Source: Candidatus Thioglobus sp.
GTDB taxonomy: Bacteria > Pseudomonadota > Gammaproteobacteria > PS1 > Pseudothioglobaceae
Direction: 5' to 3'
DNA length: 64,000 nt
Assembly (NCBI GenBank): GCA_028345055.1
Contig: JAOMCO010000001.1
Location: 62,001 to 126,000 of the forward strand
Made by a program: the position numbers and the translations under genes. Of this stretch, positions 49,653 to 59,692 are shown in pieces (position 1 is the first letter of the stretch; every line of letters begins with the position of its first letter). Below the pieces are notes generated by a model. That model was not told where the DNA came from and did no database searches. It worked only from the letters and a program-made list of their open reading frames with translations.

Positions 49653-49954
49653 CTTTGACTTTTTAGAACACTTGGCATTTTATAACCAATAGTTCAATTT
49701 TTTAAAAAGCTTATCTGCTTTTGTTTTTTATGTGCACTGCACAATTTCTTGCACGAGTGCCCACACAAGTTGCTTGATAAATTGTTAAAGAACTACCACT
49801 CAAAAAAAGATTGATTTGCGCGGTGAAAGCGGGAAATTATACATGCTCAAATCCCGGCGTCAAGCTATATTGCTATTTTTTCTCAAATAAAGTTTAAAGC
49901 ACAAAAAACATTGTTTAACTCTGACACAAAATAGTGATTTAAATCAACAATATA
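49653..49954 (-). promoter_or_regulatory. rRNA operon leader with boxA-like site
   Basis: This stretch has no gene. Reading minus, the promoter (49863-49836) is followed by a leader of about 175 nt. TTCTTTAACAA (about 49793-49782) resembles boxA. The leader ends in a sequence that can pair with the 16S 3' flank for RNase III processing. Confidence 0.65.
49836..49863 (-). promoter_or_regulatory. rRNA operon promoter
   Basis: On the minus strand TTGACG (49863-49858) and TATAAT (49841-49836) are 16 nt apart, close to the sigma-70 consensus. The discriminator TTCCCGC is C-rich, and an A/T-rich stretch lies just upstream of -35, resembling an UP element. The expected transcript start is near 49,828. 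Confidence 0.85.
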
Positions 49955-50000
49955 TAGAGAGAATAAAAGCCAAAAATCTTCGTATTTTTTTTTCTCTCTA
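49955..50000. repeat. 9-bp inverted repeat between mnmE and the rRNA promoter
   Basis: TAGAGAGAA (49955-49963) and TTCTCTCTA (49992-50000) are perfect inverted copies with a 28-nt spacer. The site starts 17 nt after the mnmE stop. It could form a loose mRNA 3' hairpin for mnmE or a bipartite protein site upstream of the rRNA promoter. No T-run follows the second arm directly. Confidence 0.35.
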
Positions 50001-50016
50001 GAAGTCTAATTTTACT

Positions 50017-51361
50017 CTATTTACCAATACAAAAAGAAGAGAAGATTTCACCCAAAAGATTATCAGAAGAAAATTCACCAGTTATTTGACCAAGTTTCAT
50101 ACTTGCTTGTCGAAGATCCTCTGCGACTAACTCACTTGAACCTGCATTTAACTGACTTGAAGCATTATGAATAAACTTAAGAGTTTCATCTATTGCATTA
50201 ATATGTCTTTTTCTTGCTAAAAAAACGCTCTCGATACTTACATTCAATCCTGCAAACTCAGAAAGAGCCTGTTGAACCAAATCAATACCTTCACCGTTTT
50301 TTGCGGAGATTGCTATTTCTGTTAAGTTGTACAATTTTTTTAACAGATGGCTTATGGTCAACAAGATCAATTTTATTTCTAACTAATATTTTTGGTTTAT
50401 TTTTAACTGAATCAGGCAATATTGTTAAATCAACATCTGAATCACGTGAGTCAAAAACCAGCAAAATAATATCGGCATTATTGATTTCATTATGCGCTCT
50501 TCGAATTCCTTCTTGTTCAATAACATTGTCGCTATTATGAAGACCAGCAGTATCAATTATATGAATAGGCATTCCATCAACATAAATAGTTTCTTTCAGG
50601 ATATCTCTTGTTGTTCCTGCAATATCTGTGACTATTGCACTAGATTGTTTTGTTAAGGTGTTCAGCAAACTAGATTTACCAGCATTGGGTTTACCTGCAA
50701 TTGCCACATGAATACCATCTCTTAAGATTGTGCCTTGGTTAGCAGTTCTAAGAATATCGGTAAGTGTCTCCTTAAGAATTTGAAGTTTATTTGATACTTC
50801 ATGGGATTCTAAAAAATCAATTTCTTCATCAGAAAAATCAATAGTGGCCTCTACAAAAACCCTCAATGAAATTAATTCTGAGAGTATTTGATTTATTTTT
50901 TCTGAAAACTCTCCAGTCAATGATCTAACCGCACTTAAGGCAGACTCCTCAGAGTTTGATTGAATCAAATCTTGAACAGCCTCAGCTTGAACTAAATCCA
51001 TTTTTCCATTCAAGAAGGCCCTTTTAGAGAACTCTCCAGGCTCAGCAAGTCGAATATCTAAGGCTATTATTGTCTCTAGAGTCTTCTTTATTACACCTGG
51101 ACCTCCATGTCCTTGAAATTCAACAACATCCTCACCAGTATAAGAGTTTGGACCTGGAAAAAATATAGCTACACCTTTATCAATAATATTATTATCACTG
51201 CAATAAAATGCCCCGTAATATACATATCTTGGTTTTAAATCATTTTTTAGAATCTTTTTAGAAACATTCAGAGCAAGAGGGCCTGAGACCCTAATAATAC
51301 CAATACCACTTTGCCCCAATGCTGAAGCGAGAGCACAGATTGTATGAACTTTAGGAGTCAC
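50017..51361 (-). CDS. mnmE: tRNA modification GTPase MnmE, frame broken by a +1 in an A7 run
   Basis: MnmE with MnmG makes cmnm5-type modifications at U34 of tRNAs. The span encodes a full-length MnmE (447 residues) only if one base is removed. Frame one (51361 to 50291) gives the N-terminal folate-binding domain and the GTPase domain with GKPNAGKSSLLN and DIAGTTRD, up to about residue 341. Frame two, to 50017, supplies the rest including SAKNGEGI and the C-terminal CIGK with the catalytic Cys. The break is at the run of seven A on the minus strand (50341-50335): six A restore KKLYNLTEIAISAKNG. The start overlaps gshA by 11 nt. It may be a sequencing error, true mutation, or slippage-corrected. 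Confidence 0.88.
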
Positions 51362-52913
51362 TTGAAAAATATTCTTCTAAAAATTGATCAAAACTTATTT
51401 TTTTATCAGATTCTATTTCATGTTGCTTTTCAGTTGAGAGTATTTTGAGTTTTTCTAACTCTGAAAAGTAACCATCACTTATTTTGGTATCTTTATATAA
51501 TTTTTGGTATTTGTGGCTGAACTGATCTGTATATTCAAAAAAACCTTTTTCCTCGATTTTCATTTCATTAAGCATTTGAGCTGATGGTGTTAGGTCTGGA
51601 TTATTAATCCTAGCTGAGATTTTATTGACCGAAGTCTTATGGCTTTTACTTAAAAGAGCCGAGCAATCATTAATATTACTCAGGATTACTTCACCCCAAC
51701 TATTTAACTTCAACTCTTTACTATTTTGTTTTAGTTTAATCCCTGGCTCTCTTCCTCTGTGGGCAACTAAATTCGCATTAATATCTATTTCATTAATCTC
51801 AGAAGAAGAAATAGCTGGTGAGTCCTCTAATAGGCAATACAACATAAAAGCCTCGAGGAATTCTATCTGTTCTGTATCAATGCCATCCTTCATAAGAGGA
51901 TTTACATCGAGTGATCTAAGTTCAACATAGCCAACACCAGAATTTAAAAGGGCATTTAAAGGCCTATCATTTCCATTTATTATTGGTTTGGGCCTGACTG
52001 AAGAATAATATTCATTTGCAATTTGAAGGATATTGGTATTTAATTGAAGATACTCACCATTTTTTTTAATTCCAATTGCTTCAAAGTCCTCACAATTGCT
52101 TTGCATAGCTGCTCTGAGACTATAAATATATTGACGTAAACTATTATAATTGGCCTTGATACCTTTTTTATCCTCCTGGGTGTTTTGATATCCAATATCG
52201 CCCATTCTTAAAGAAGTAGCATATGGAAGATACAAAGTATTATCATCAAATTCTTCCAGGTCATGCTCATGATAATCTTGCATAAAAGATTTACAGACCG
52301 TAGCTGAAGCACCAAACAAATAAGTAATTATCCAGCCAAATCTCAAAATATTTCGGGTCAGCCCCATATAGTGCTGACTTATAAATCTTGTAGAGTCTAG
52401 TTTACTTGTTGGAGCTAAGGTTTTTTGATAGGAGCTCCAAAAATCTAATGAGAATGAATAATTAAAGTGAATTCCAGCGATGGCTTGCATAACGCTTCCA
52501 TATCGATTAGCAAGGCCACGTCGGTAGACTGTCTTCATTTGTCCGAGATTAGATTCTCCATAATAAGCTATAGGAATATTAGTTTTACCTCTTAAGATGC
52601 AGGGCATACTTGCAGGCCAGAAGCGCTCAGTGGGTGGCAAATGATTATTAACATAATGATTTATTTTAGATAACTCACCTATTGCGTTTTTGGCACCTGT
52701 AGTTGGTTGGGTAACTATTTCAACTAAGGCTTCACTGAAGTCTGTTGTAATTTTAGGATGAGTCAATGCCGAACCAAAACTTTTTGGATGTGGTGTTTGA
52801 GCAATACTCCCATCCTCAGAAACTCGAAGGCCTTCCTTTTCTAATCCAATTAAATTTTCACCTAGGGTATCTTTAAAGGAATCGAGTGAATTAATTTTCT
52901 CTTGAAGACTCAC
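51351..52913 (-). CDS. gshA: Glutamate-cysteine ligase GshA
   Basis: GshA makes gamma-glutamylcysteine, the first step of glutathione synthesis. The 520-residue protein matches the E. coli-type (class I) enzyme: IGLEKEGLRV near the N-terminus, STDFSEALVE-like TTDFSEALVEIVT, YLFGASATV, and GYVELRSLDVNP. Length is normal. gshB is not adjacent. It overlaps mnmE at its 3' end and diverges from the MutT-type gene. It provides glutathione for the nearby glutaredoxin. Confidence 0.95.
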   Translation of the reverse strand: MSLQEKINSLDSFKDTLGENLIGLEKEGLRVSEDGSIAQTPHPKSFGSALTHPKITTDFSEALVEIVTQPTTGAKNAIGELSKINHYVNNHLPPTERFWPASMPCILRGKTNIPIAYYGESNLGQMKTVYRRGLANRYGSVMQAIAGIHFNYSFSLDFWSSYQKTLAPTSKLDSTRFISQHYMGLTRNILRFGWIITYLFGASATVCKSFMQDYHEHDLEEFDDNTLYLPYATSLRMGDIGYQNTQEDKKGIKANYNSLRQYIYSLRAAMQSNCEDFEAIGIKKNGEYLQLNTNILQIANEYYSSVRPKPIINGNDRPLNALLNSGVGYVELRSLDVNPLMKDGIDTEQIEFLEAFMLYCLLEDSPAISSSEINEIDINANLVAHRGREPGIKLKQNSKELKLNSWGEVILSNINDCSALLSKSHKTSVNKISARINNPDLTPSAQMLNEMKIEEKGFFEYTDQFSHKYQKLYKDTKISDGYFSELEKLKILSTEKQHEIESDKKISFDQFLEEYFSSDS

Positions 52914-53005
52914 TTGCTTATCTCAAAAAATAAAGTACTTATTTTACCTCGGTCTCATGAGAGCGGAGATAATAGAAAGACATCTATAAAATAACATTAA
53001 TATTG

Positions 53006-53932
53006 ATGCAGCAAAAAAATATGGTTGAAGTGGTAGTTGGAGTAATTCGTAATCTATCTGAAGATATATTCATTACCAAACGTCAGAAAAATCAATTTAT
53101 GCCTGGCTTTTGGGAGCTTCCTGGAGGTAAAGTAGAAAATAATGAGGATCACTCCTCTGCTCTAATTCGGGAAATATTTGAGGAGACAGGGATTAAGATT
53201 GAGAAGTGTAGCCTGATTCAGACTATTCAACAGCAATATCCTGAAAAGATGGTCAATCTATCAGTCTATCTTATTGATCAATACTCTGGAATACCAGTTG
53301 GCAAAGAAGGTCAAGAGTTTTCGTGGTGCAGTATAGAAAAGTTTTCAGAGTATAAACTTTTACCAACGATGTTGAAAATTATAAAGCGGATCTCGCTTCC
53401 ATCTAGCTATTGGATTACTCCCAATAATCATGATTCTAGCTCTATTCTGGAACAATGCAGTCTGCATCTTTCCCAGGGAATTAAGATGATACAACTAAGA
53501 AGTAAAGTGAAACTAAATAAAAACTACATAGAAAAATTTAATAGACTGTGTGAATTAAATCAAGCGAAACTTATTCTTAATATGCCCAAAATGGCTTTTG
53601 AAGAACCCTGTGATGGATGGCACTTAAACACTAAAGAGTTAATGGCACTCTCATCAAGGGAACTTCCTAGTGAGAAACTTTTTGGAGCTTCAACTCATAA
53701 TCTGGAGGAAGCAATGCACGCTGAAAAAAACTCACTAGATTATATTAGCCTCTCACCAATTAATGAAACTCTCTCTCACCCAAATACTAAGGCTCTTGGA
53801 TGGAATAAAGCATCTGAGATTATTAATCAATGCAAAATTCCAATTTATCTACTCGGAGGTATGGATCAATACTCTATGAATCATGCATTAAGTATTGGTG
53901 CACAAGGCATTGCAGGTATCAGAGAAATTTAA
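53006..53932 (+). CDS. Nudix (MutT-like) hydrolase fused to a thiamine-phosphate-synthase-like domain
   Basis: The N-terminal half (about 1-135) is a Nudix hydrolase with a full Nudix box: G, five residues, E, seven residues, REIFEETGI (about 40-62). MutT removes 8-oxo-dGTP from the nucleotide pool. The C-terminal half (about 138-308) resembles ThiE (TIM-barrel): WITPN, IQLRSK, FGASTHNLEEA, SPINETLSHPN and YLLGGM. The ThiE pyrophosphate-binding residues are only partly kept, so synthase activity is doubtful. This fusion is known in gammaproteobacteria. The start is uncertain: ATG at 53006 or 53021, or TTG at 53003. Confidence 0.87.
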   Translation: MQQKNMVEVVVGVIRNLSEDIFITKRQKNQFMPGFWELPGGKVENNEDHSSALIREIFEETGIKIEKCSLIQTIQQQYPEKMVNLSVYLIDQYSGIPVGKEGQEFSWCSIEKFSEYKLLPTMLKIIKRISLPSSYWITPNNHDSSSILEQCSLHLSQGIKMIQLRSKVKLNKNYIEKFNRLCELNQAKLILNMPKMAFEEPCDGWHLNTKELMALSSRELPSEKLFGASTHNLEEAMHAEKNSLDYISLSPINETLSHPNTKALGWNKASEIINQCKIPIYLLGGMDQYSMNHALSIGAQGIAGIREI

Positions 53933-54195
53933 AGTGGGGATCCAGTAATCTCAAGAAATTTCTCTTGAATATCCTCTTTACTCATTTCTACTAGACCATC
54001 AGAACCACCTCTGCAAAGCAGAGTGTCATTTACGAAAATCTGTGGGACTGTTCTAAAACCTGATTTAACAAAAAAATCTCGCGCATCACTATCTTCTTGA
54101 ATGTTAAGAGTTTCATACTCTATATCTAGATTATCAAGATAGTTCTTAGCCCTAGTGCAGTAAAAACAGGAGTGAGAAGTATATACTTTAATCAT
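53929..54195 (-). CDS. Glutaredoxin (GrxC-like)
   Basis: An 88-residue dithiol glutaredoxin that reduces disulfides with glutathione. The active site is Cys10-Phe-Tyr-Cys13, where the family usually has CPYC; the cis-Pro TVPQIF and the GG pair in CRGGSDGL are kept. Replacing Pro by Phe should shift the redox potential but not abolish activity. It overlaps the end of the converging MutT-type gene by 4 nt. secB, a frequent neighbour of grxC, is absent. Confidence 0.92.
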   Translation of the reverse strand: MIKVYTSHSCFYCTRAKNYLDNLDIEYETLNIQEDSDARDFFVKSGFRTVPQIFVNDTLLCRGGSDGLVEMSKEDIQEKFLEITGSPL

Positions 54196-54285
54196 ATATT
54201 TGACTGAACATCACGTATTTGGCCAAAATGATACCAGCATATCAATTTTATATCACTAGTGAAAATATGAAAAATGTTTAAAACA

Positions 54286-55038
54286 TCAACCTCTTAAGAA
54301 CACCCAGGATGAATCAGTTGAAAGTTCTTTATCAAAACGATAACCTTCATCTGAAAAATCTTTTAAGGCCTCTGGGCTCTCTAGCCTATTTCTTATGATG
54401 TAATTAACCATTAATCCTCTGGCTCTTTTTGCATAAATCCCAATAACTTTATAGCTATCTCCTTTTTTTTCTTTGAATACAATATCCAAGATATTAGCAT
54501 TGAGAGTTTTTTTATCAATCGCTTTAATGTATTCATTAGATGCAAGATTAATAATTAAATCTGGTTCATCATCATTAAGAACACTGCTTATTTCTGACCC
54601 CCAGTAGTCATATAGGTCTCCCCCTTTAGCATTGCTGAGTTTTGTTCCCATTTCTAGCCGATAGGGTTGTATCAAATCAAGTGGCCTAACAACTCCATAT
54701 AGTCCAGAAAGCATCCTAACTTTGCCTTGAGCAAATTCTAAATCTTCACTAGATAATTCAGGTGCATTTATTCCATTATAGACATCGCCTTTAAAGGCAA
54801 GGATTGCCTGTTTTGCATTATCAAGTGTAAATGGTAATTTAAACTTTTGGAATCGATCAAAATTCAATGCTGATAATTTTTCACTCAATGACATCAGTTT
54901 TGAAATTTGGGATTTACTTTTGTTTTTAAGAATTCCAATTAACTCATCTGAACTGTCTATTTGCCTAGTTTGAGTAAAAAAATCAATATTACACTGAGAA
55001 AAATCTTGTGTTTTTGAGGGTGAAATAACAGCTAACAT
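54286..55038 (-). CDS. yaaA: Peroxide stress protein YaaA
   Basis: A 250-residue DUF328 protein. The N-terminus MLAVISPSKTQDFS and the segments AFKGDVYNGI, LSGLYGVVRPLDLIQPYRLEMGTKL (seen in parts) and INLASNEYIKAI are typical. YaaA lowers free iron and protects DNA from hydrogen peroxide in E. coli, with a DNA-binding fold. Length is normal. The gene stands alone, 131 nt from the divergent gltB start. Confidence 0.93.
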   Translation of the reverse strand: MLAVISPSKTQDFSQCNIDFFTQTRQIDSSDELIGILKNKSKSQISKLMSLSEKLSALNFDRFQKFKLPFTLDNAKQAILAFKGDVYNGINAPELSSEDLEFAQGKVRMLSGLYGVVRPLDLIQPYRLEMGTKLSNAKGGDLYDYWGSEISSVLNDDEPDLIINLASNEYIKAIDKKTLNANILDIVFKEKKGDSYKVIGIYAKRARGLMVNYIIRNRLESPEALKDFSDEGYRFDKELSTDSSWVFLRG

Positions 55039-55168
55039 ATTAGTAGGAAAATAGAATAATTCTACCTTATAATCCTTATCATAGCAATATATGTCGGTAA
55101 ATTTGAACTTTAAATAACTACAGAAATAAGGTATTATTACAGGTCCGTCGGAATTCGTTTTAGACTCA

Positions 55169-58100
55169 ATGTTTATGAAGAAGAAGCAATTACATTTGCC
55201 AAAAGCGCGTGGGCTCTATGACCCCAGCAATGAAAAGGAAAACTGTGGGGTTGGATTTATCGCCAATCTTAAAAGCAACTCATCGCATCAAATTACGCAA
55301 GATGCACTTGAGATGTTAACAAGAATGGATCATCGTGGTGCTTGCGGATGTGAAGCAAATACCGGCGATGGAGCTGGCATTCTTACTGATATACCTCATG
55401 AATTTTTCTCATTAGAAATTAAAAAGCTTTTTGGAGCAAGTGTGACACCTGGCAATTATGGTGTTGGTAATATTTTCTTACCCCAAGATCAAAAAGAAAG
55501 AGACTATTGCATTTCTTTAGTTGAAAAAATAATTATAGATGAAGGTCAATCTTTAATTGGCTGGAGAGATGTTCCTATTGACTCAAAATTAGCCAATATA
55601 GGTGATACAGCTCGTGAGTCTCAACCTGAAATAAAGCAACTAATTATTGAAAATAATAATAATTTGGATCAAGATGCTTTTGAGGCAATCCTCTATGTCA
55701 TTCGTAAAAATATATCAAAAATAATCCGAACAGATAAATCCATTTCACAGGCTTTGATGTTCTATGTATGCAGTTTGTCTACTAGAGTAATCATCTATAA
55801 AGGAATGTTGATGGGATCTCAATTATTAGACTTTTATACTGACCTTGATAATGAGAAATTCAGCACTTATTTAGCAATGGTACACTCACGCTTCTCTACA
55901 AATACTTTCCCCTCATGGGACAGAGCTCAGCCATGTAGATTTATGGCACATAACGGTGAAATCAATACTCGCCAAGGTAATTATAATTGGATGAGAGCAA
56001 GAGAAGGAGTTCTAGAAAGTGATATTTTTGGTGATAATCTATCCAAAACTCTACCTGTCATTGAAACAGAAGTTTCTGACTCTGGAAGCTTTGATAATGT
56101 CCTAGAGTTTTTATTGATGAATGGAAGATCACTTCAAGAAGCTGTATTAATGATGGTTCCAGAAGCTTGGCAAAATGATACAGAAATGAGTTCTGAGAAA
56201 AAAGCATTTTATGAATACTTTTCAAATGTTATGGAGCCATGGGATGGACCAGCATCTATTGCATTTACTGATGGACGCTATATTGGAGCTGTTCTTGATA
56301 GAAATGGACTCAGACCATCTCGCTATTACATAACTCATGACGATCGAGTAATCATGGCTTCAGAAGTTGGTGTTGTGGATGTTGCAACAAATAATGTAAA
56401 AACAAAAGGTAGGCTCAGACCTGGAAAAATGTTTCTTGTTGACTTTAATAAAGGTCAGCTAATTGATGATGATGAGATTAAGAATAGCTTTGCTAAAAAG
56501 AATCCTTATGCTGACTGGTTAAATAATCAAAAGATTGTACTTAAAGATCTTAGCTCAAAGTATGACTCCAAAGGTTTCTATCCAGACTCACTGGTCAATC
56601 GACTTAAAGCATTTGGTTACAGCACAGAAACTCTTCAATTTATGTTGCTGCCTCTGGTCAGTGAACTTAGAGATCCAGTTGGCTCAATGGGAAACGACTC
56701 TGCTCTAGCCTGCTTATCTGATCATTCAAGAATTATATATGACTACTTTAAGCAGCTCTTTGCTCAAGTTACGAACCCTGCGATTGATTCAATTAGAGAA
56801 GAAGTCGTTATGTCTTTGAGCTGTTCTATAGGACCTGAGGGTAATTTATTGTCTAACAAAGAGGCAAATGCACATCGATTGGTAGTTGACCATCCTATCT
56901 TAACTAATGAAGAAATGACGTCACTTCATCATTGTAACCATAGAGGATGGACAAGCAAGACAATTGATATTACTTATGAGACTAATAGTAATCATAATTT
57001 AAATGATATGCTTGACTCTATATGTGAAAAAAGTACGCAAGCAATCGAAGATGGCCATAGCTTAGTTATCTTGTCAGACAGGAATATCAATTCTACTCGA
57101 AATGCTGTTAGCTCTCTTCTTGCATCCTCTGCAGTTCATAGACATTTAGTTGCTAATCATAAGCGAACTCAAGTAGGAATCATAGTTGAAACTGGAGAAG
57201 CAAGAGAAGTTCATCACTTTTGCCTTTTAACCGGATTTGGTGCAGATGCTGTCAATCCATATCTGGCTTTTGAAGCATTATGGCAGGCTAGAAGAGATAA
57301 ATTAATTAATTTAACTGATGATGATGCGGTCGTTAAATCATATCGTAAAGCAATTGCCAAAGGCATGTTGAAAGTTATGGCAAAAATGGGTATTTCAACT
57401 CTTGCATCATACAAAGGGGCTCAAATTTTTGAAGCAGTTGGTCTTTCAAATGAAGTTATGAATAAGTGCTTTTTTGAAACCGCAAGTCGAATCAGTGGTG
57501 TAGGTTTTGATGTAATTCAGCAAGAATCTGAAGCGCAACATAAAAAAGCATTTTTAACAAAATCACTTGATAATCTTGGCCACTACCATTGGAGAAGTGG
57601 TGGAGAAAAACATATGTGGGAACCACAGACAATTACTTCTTTGCAGCAAGCTGCTAGAGGCAATGATCGGAATGCATATTGGGAATTTTCTAAAAAATCT
57701 AATGAAGAAGGAACCAGAAACTGTACTCTTCGTGGCCTTATGTCGTTCAAAGATGGAAAGTCAATTGATATTGAAAAAGTTGAACCTGCAAAAGAAATAG
57801 TTAAAAGATTTGTTACTGGAGCAATGAGTTTTGGATCAATATCTGCTGAATCGCATGAGTCCCTAGCAATAGCAATGAATCGTATTGGTGGCAAGTCTAA
57901 TACTGGCGAAGGAGGGGAAGACTCTAAACGCTGGACTCCAGATGCTAATGGTGATTCAAGACGAAGTGCCATTAAACAAGTAGCCTCAGGCCGATTTGGA
58001 GTTACTATTGATTATCTGAATAATGCTGATGAACTTCAAATTAAAGTTTCTCAAGGAGCTAAACCAGGAGAAGGGGGGGAGCTTCCAGGCGGCAAAGTTG

Positions 58101-59692
58101 ATGAAGGAATTGCAAAAATTCGGTGCTCCACCGCTGGAGTAGGATTGATTAGTCCTCCACCTCATCATGATATTTATTCAATTGAGGACCTTTCTCAACT
58201 CATCTTTGATCTTAAAAGATCAAATCCAGATGCTCGTATTAGTGTCAAACTAGTATCGGAAGTTGGTGTCGGTACCGTTGCTGCTGGAGTAACTAAAGCA
58301 AAATCTGACCATATCGTTATTGCTGGACATGATGGAGGAACTGGTGCCTCTCCTTTAACCTCTATCAAACACGCTGGACTGCCTTGGGAATTAGGTGTTG
58401 CCGAAACTCATCAAACTCTAGTCATGAATGATCTAAGATCAAGAGTAGTAATACAAACTGATGGGCAGCTTAAAACAGGAAGAGATGTTGCAATTGCTGC
58501 CTTATTAGGCGCTGAGGAATTTGGTTTTTCTACTGCTCCATTAATAACACTTGGTTGCATTATGATGCGCAAATGTCACTTAAATACCTGCCCAGTTGGT
58601 ATTGCAACGCAAGACAAGGTACTACGTAAAAAATTTACTGGAAAGCCTGAACATGTTGTTAATTATTTGTTTATGGTTGCTGAAGAATTACGAACTATTA
58701 TGGCTCAACTAGGTTTTTCTCAATTGACTGACATGGTTGGAAGAGTTGATATGCTGGAGATGAATAAAGCGATAAACCACTGGAAGCAAGATTCTATAGA
58801 TTTGAGTTCAATATTAACGCCAGCTGAAAACCTATTCAGAGATGCTGGAACTTATCAAAGTATTAAACAAGACCATCAGCTAGAGGAACAGTTAGACCTT
58901 GATTTAATTGAAAAGTCTAAAGAAGCCATTGAAAATAATACAATAATTAAATTTAATTCTAACATTTCTAATGTTGATAGAGCAGTTGGAGCGATGTTAT
59001 CATCACATATTGTAAAATCAAGAAATGGAAATAATCTTAAAGACGGCTCAATTCAGATCAATTTCCAAGGTTCGGCAGGTCAATCTTTTGGAGCTTTCCT
59101 TGCTCAAGGTATTACTTTATCTGTAGAAGGAGATGCAAATGATTATGTTGGTAAAGGTCTCTCAGGTGGTCGTGTTATTGTCTATCCACCAAAAGATTCA
59201 ACTTACTCTCCAGAAAATGAAATTATTGCAGGAAATGTTTGTGGCTATGGCGCAACGGGTGGTGAATTATATCTTTCGGGACAGGTCGCTGAGCGCTTCT
59301 GTGTTCGTAACTCTGGGCTAATTGCTATTGTAGAAGGAATTGGCGACCATGGCTGTGAATATATGACAGGTGGAAGAGCTGTGATTTTAGGTGAAGTTGG
59401 ACGAAATTTTGGTGCAGGTATGAGTGGAGGCATTGCTTACGTTTATGACCAAAGTAAAAAACTAGAGGAAAGAGCAAATTCGGCTATGATTGACTTTGAT
59501 CCAATGGATAACGAATCACTCTCTGAACTTCATAAATTTACAAAAAAACATTTTCAATATACTGGATCAAAAATTGCTGGTAGAATTTTAGATAACTGGA
59601 ATGTAGAAGTTAATCATTTTGTAAAAGTAATGCCAAAAGCATTAAAAGAAGTGCTTGCTGCTAAAGATAAAAAACATCTTAAAGCTATTTAA
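55169..59692 (+). CDS. gltB: Glutamate synthase large subunit GltB
   Basis: GltB forms glutamate from glutamine and 2-oxoglutarate. The 1,507-residue protein has a short propeptide and the glutaminase Cys26 in ENCGVGF, a central domain, the FMN/FAD synthase domain with GEGGEDSKRW and GGTGASPL, and [3Fe-4S] cysteines in CIMMRKCHLNTC (about 1131-1142), followed by the beta-helix GXGXG C-terminus. The small subunit gltD, which gives electrons from NADPH, is not downstream: the next gene is a minus-strand lipoprotein. The product of this enzyme ties in with the P-II protein, which senses 2-oxoglutarate. Confidence 0.96.
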   Translation: MFMKKKQLHLPKARGLYDPSNEKENCGVGFIANLKSNSSHQITQDALEMLTRMDHRGACGCEANTGDGAGILTDIPHEFFSLEIKKLFGASVTPGNYGVGNIFLPQDQKERDYCISLVEKIIIDEGQSLIGWRDVPIDSKLANIGDTARESQPEIKQLIIENNNNLDQDAFEAILYVIRKNISKIIRTDKSISQALMFYVCSLSTRVIIYKGMLMGSQLLDFYTDLDNEKFSTYLAMVHSRFSTNTFPSWDRAQPCRFMAHNGEINTRQGNYNWMRAREGVLESDIFGDNLSKTLPVIETEVSDSGSFDNVLEFLLMNGRSLQEAVLMMVPEAWQNDTEMSSEKKAFYEYFSNVMEPWDGPASIAFTDGRYIGAVLDRNGLRPSRYYITHDDRVIMASEVGVVDVATNNVKTKGRLRPGKMFLVDFNKGQLIDDDEIKNSFAKKNPYADWLNNQKIVLKDLSSKYDSKGFYPDSLVNRLKAFGYSTETLQFMLLPLVSELRDPVGSMGNDSALACLSDHSRIIYDYFKQLFAQVTNPAIDSIREEVVMSLSCSIGPEGNLLSNKEANAHRLVVDHPILTNEEMTSLHHCNHRGWTSKTIDITYETNSNHNLNDMLDSICEKSTQAIEDGHSLVILSDRNINSTRNAVSSLLASSAVHRHLVANHKRTQVGIIVETGEAREVHHFCLLTGFGADAVNPYLAFEALWQARRDKLINLTDDDAVVKSYRKAIAKGMLKVMAKMGISTLASYKGAQIFEAVGLSNEVMNKCFFETASRISGVGFDVIQQESEAQHKKAFLTKSLDNLGHYHWRSGGEKHMWEPQTITSLQQAARGNDRNAYWEFSKKSNEEGTRNCTLRGLMSFKDGKSIDIEKVEPAKEIVKRFVTGAMSFGSISAESHESLAIAMNRIGGKSNTGEGGEDSKRWTPDANGDSRRSAIKQVASGRFGVTIDYLNNADELQIKVSQGAKPGEGGELPGGKVDEGIAKIRCSTAGVGLISPPPHHDIYSIEDLSQLIFDLKRSNPDARISVKLVSEVGVGTVAAGVTKAKSDHIVIAGHDGGTGASPLTSIKHAGLPWELGVAETHQTLVMNDLRSRVVIQTDGQLKTGRDVAIAALLGAEEFGFSTAPLITLGCIMMRKCHLNTCPVGIATQDKVLRKKFTGKPEHVVNYLFMVAEELRTIMAQLGFSQLTDMVGRVDMLEMNKAINHWKQDSIDLSSILTPAENLFRDAGTYQSIKQDHQLEEQLDLDLIEKSKEAIENNTIIKFNSNISNVDRAVGAMLSSHIVKSRNGNNLKDGSIQINFQGSAGQSFGAFLAQGITLSVEGDANDYVGKGLSGGRVIVYPPKDSTYSPENEIIAGNVCGYGATGGELYLSGQVAERFCVRNSGLIAIVEGIGDHGCEYMTGGRAVILGEVGRNFGAGMSGGIAYVYDQSKKLEERANSAMIDFDPMDNESLSELHKFTKKHFQYTGSKIAGRILDNWNVEVNHFVKVMPKALKEVLAAKDKKHLKAI

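Noticed and set aside
57583-57972. A 129-codon minus-strand frame opposite gltB
   Set aside because: Shadow of gltB in a conserved region; no features of its own.
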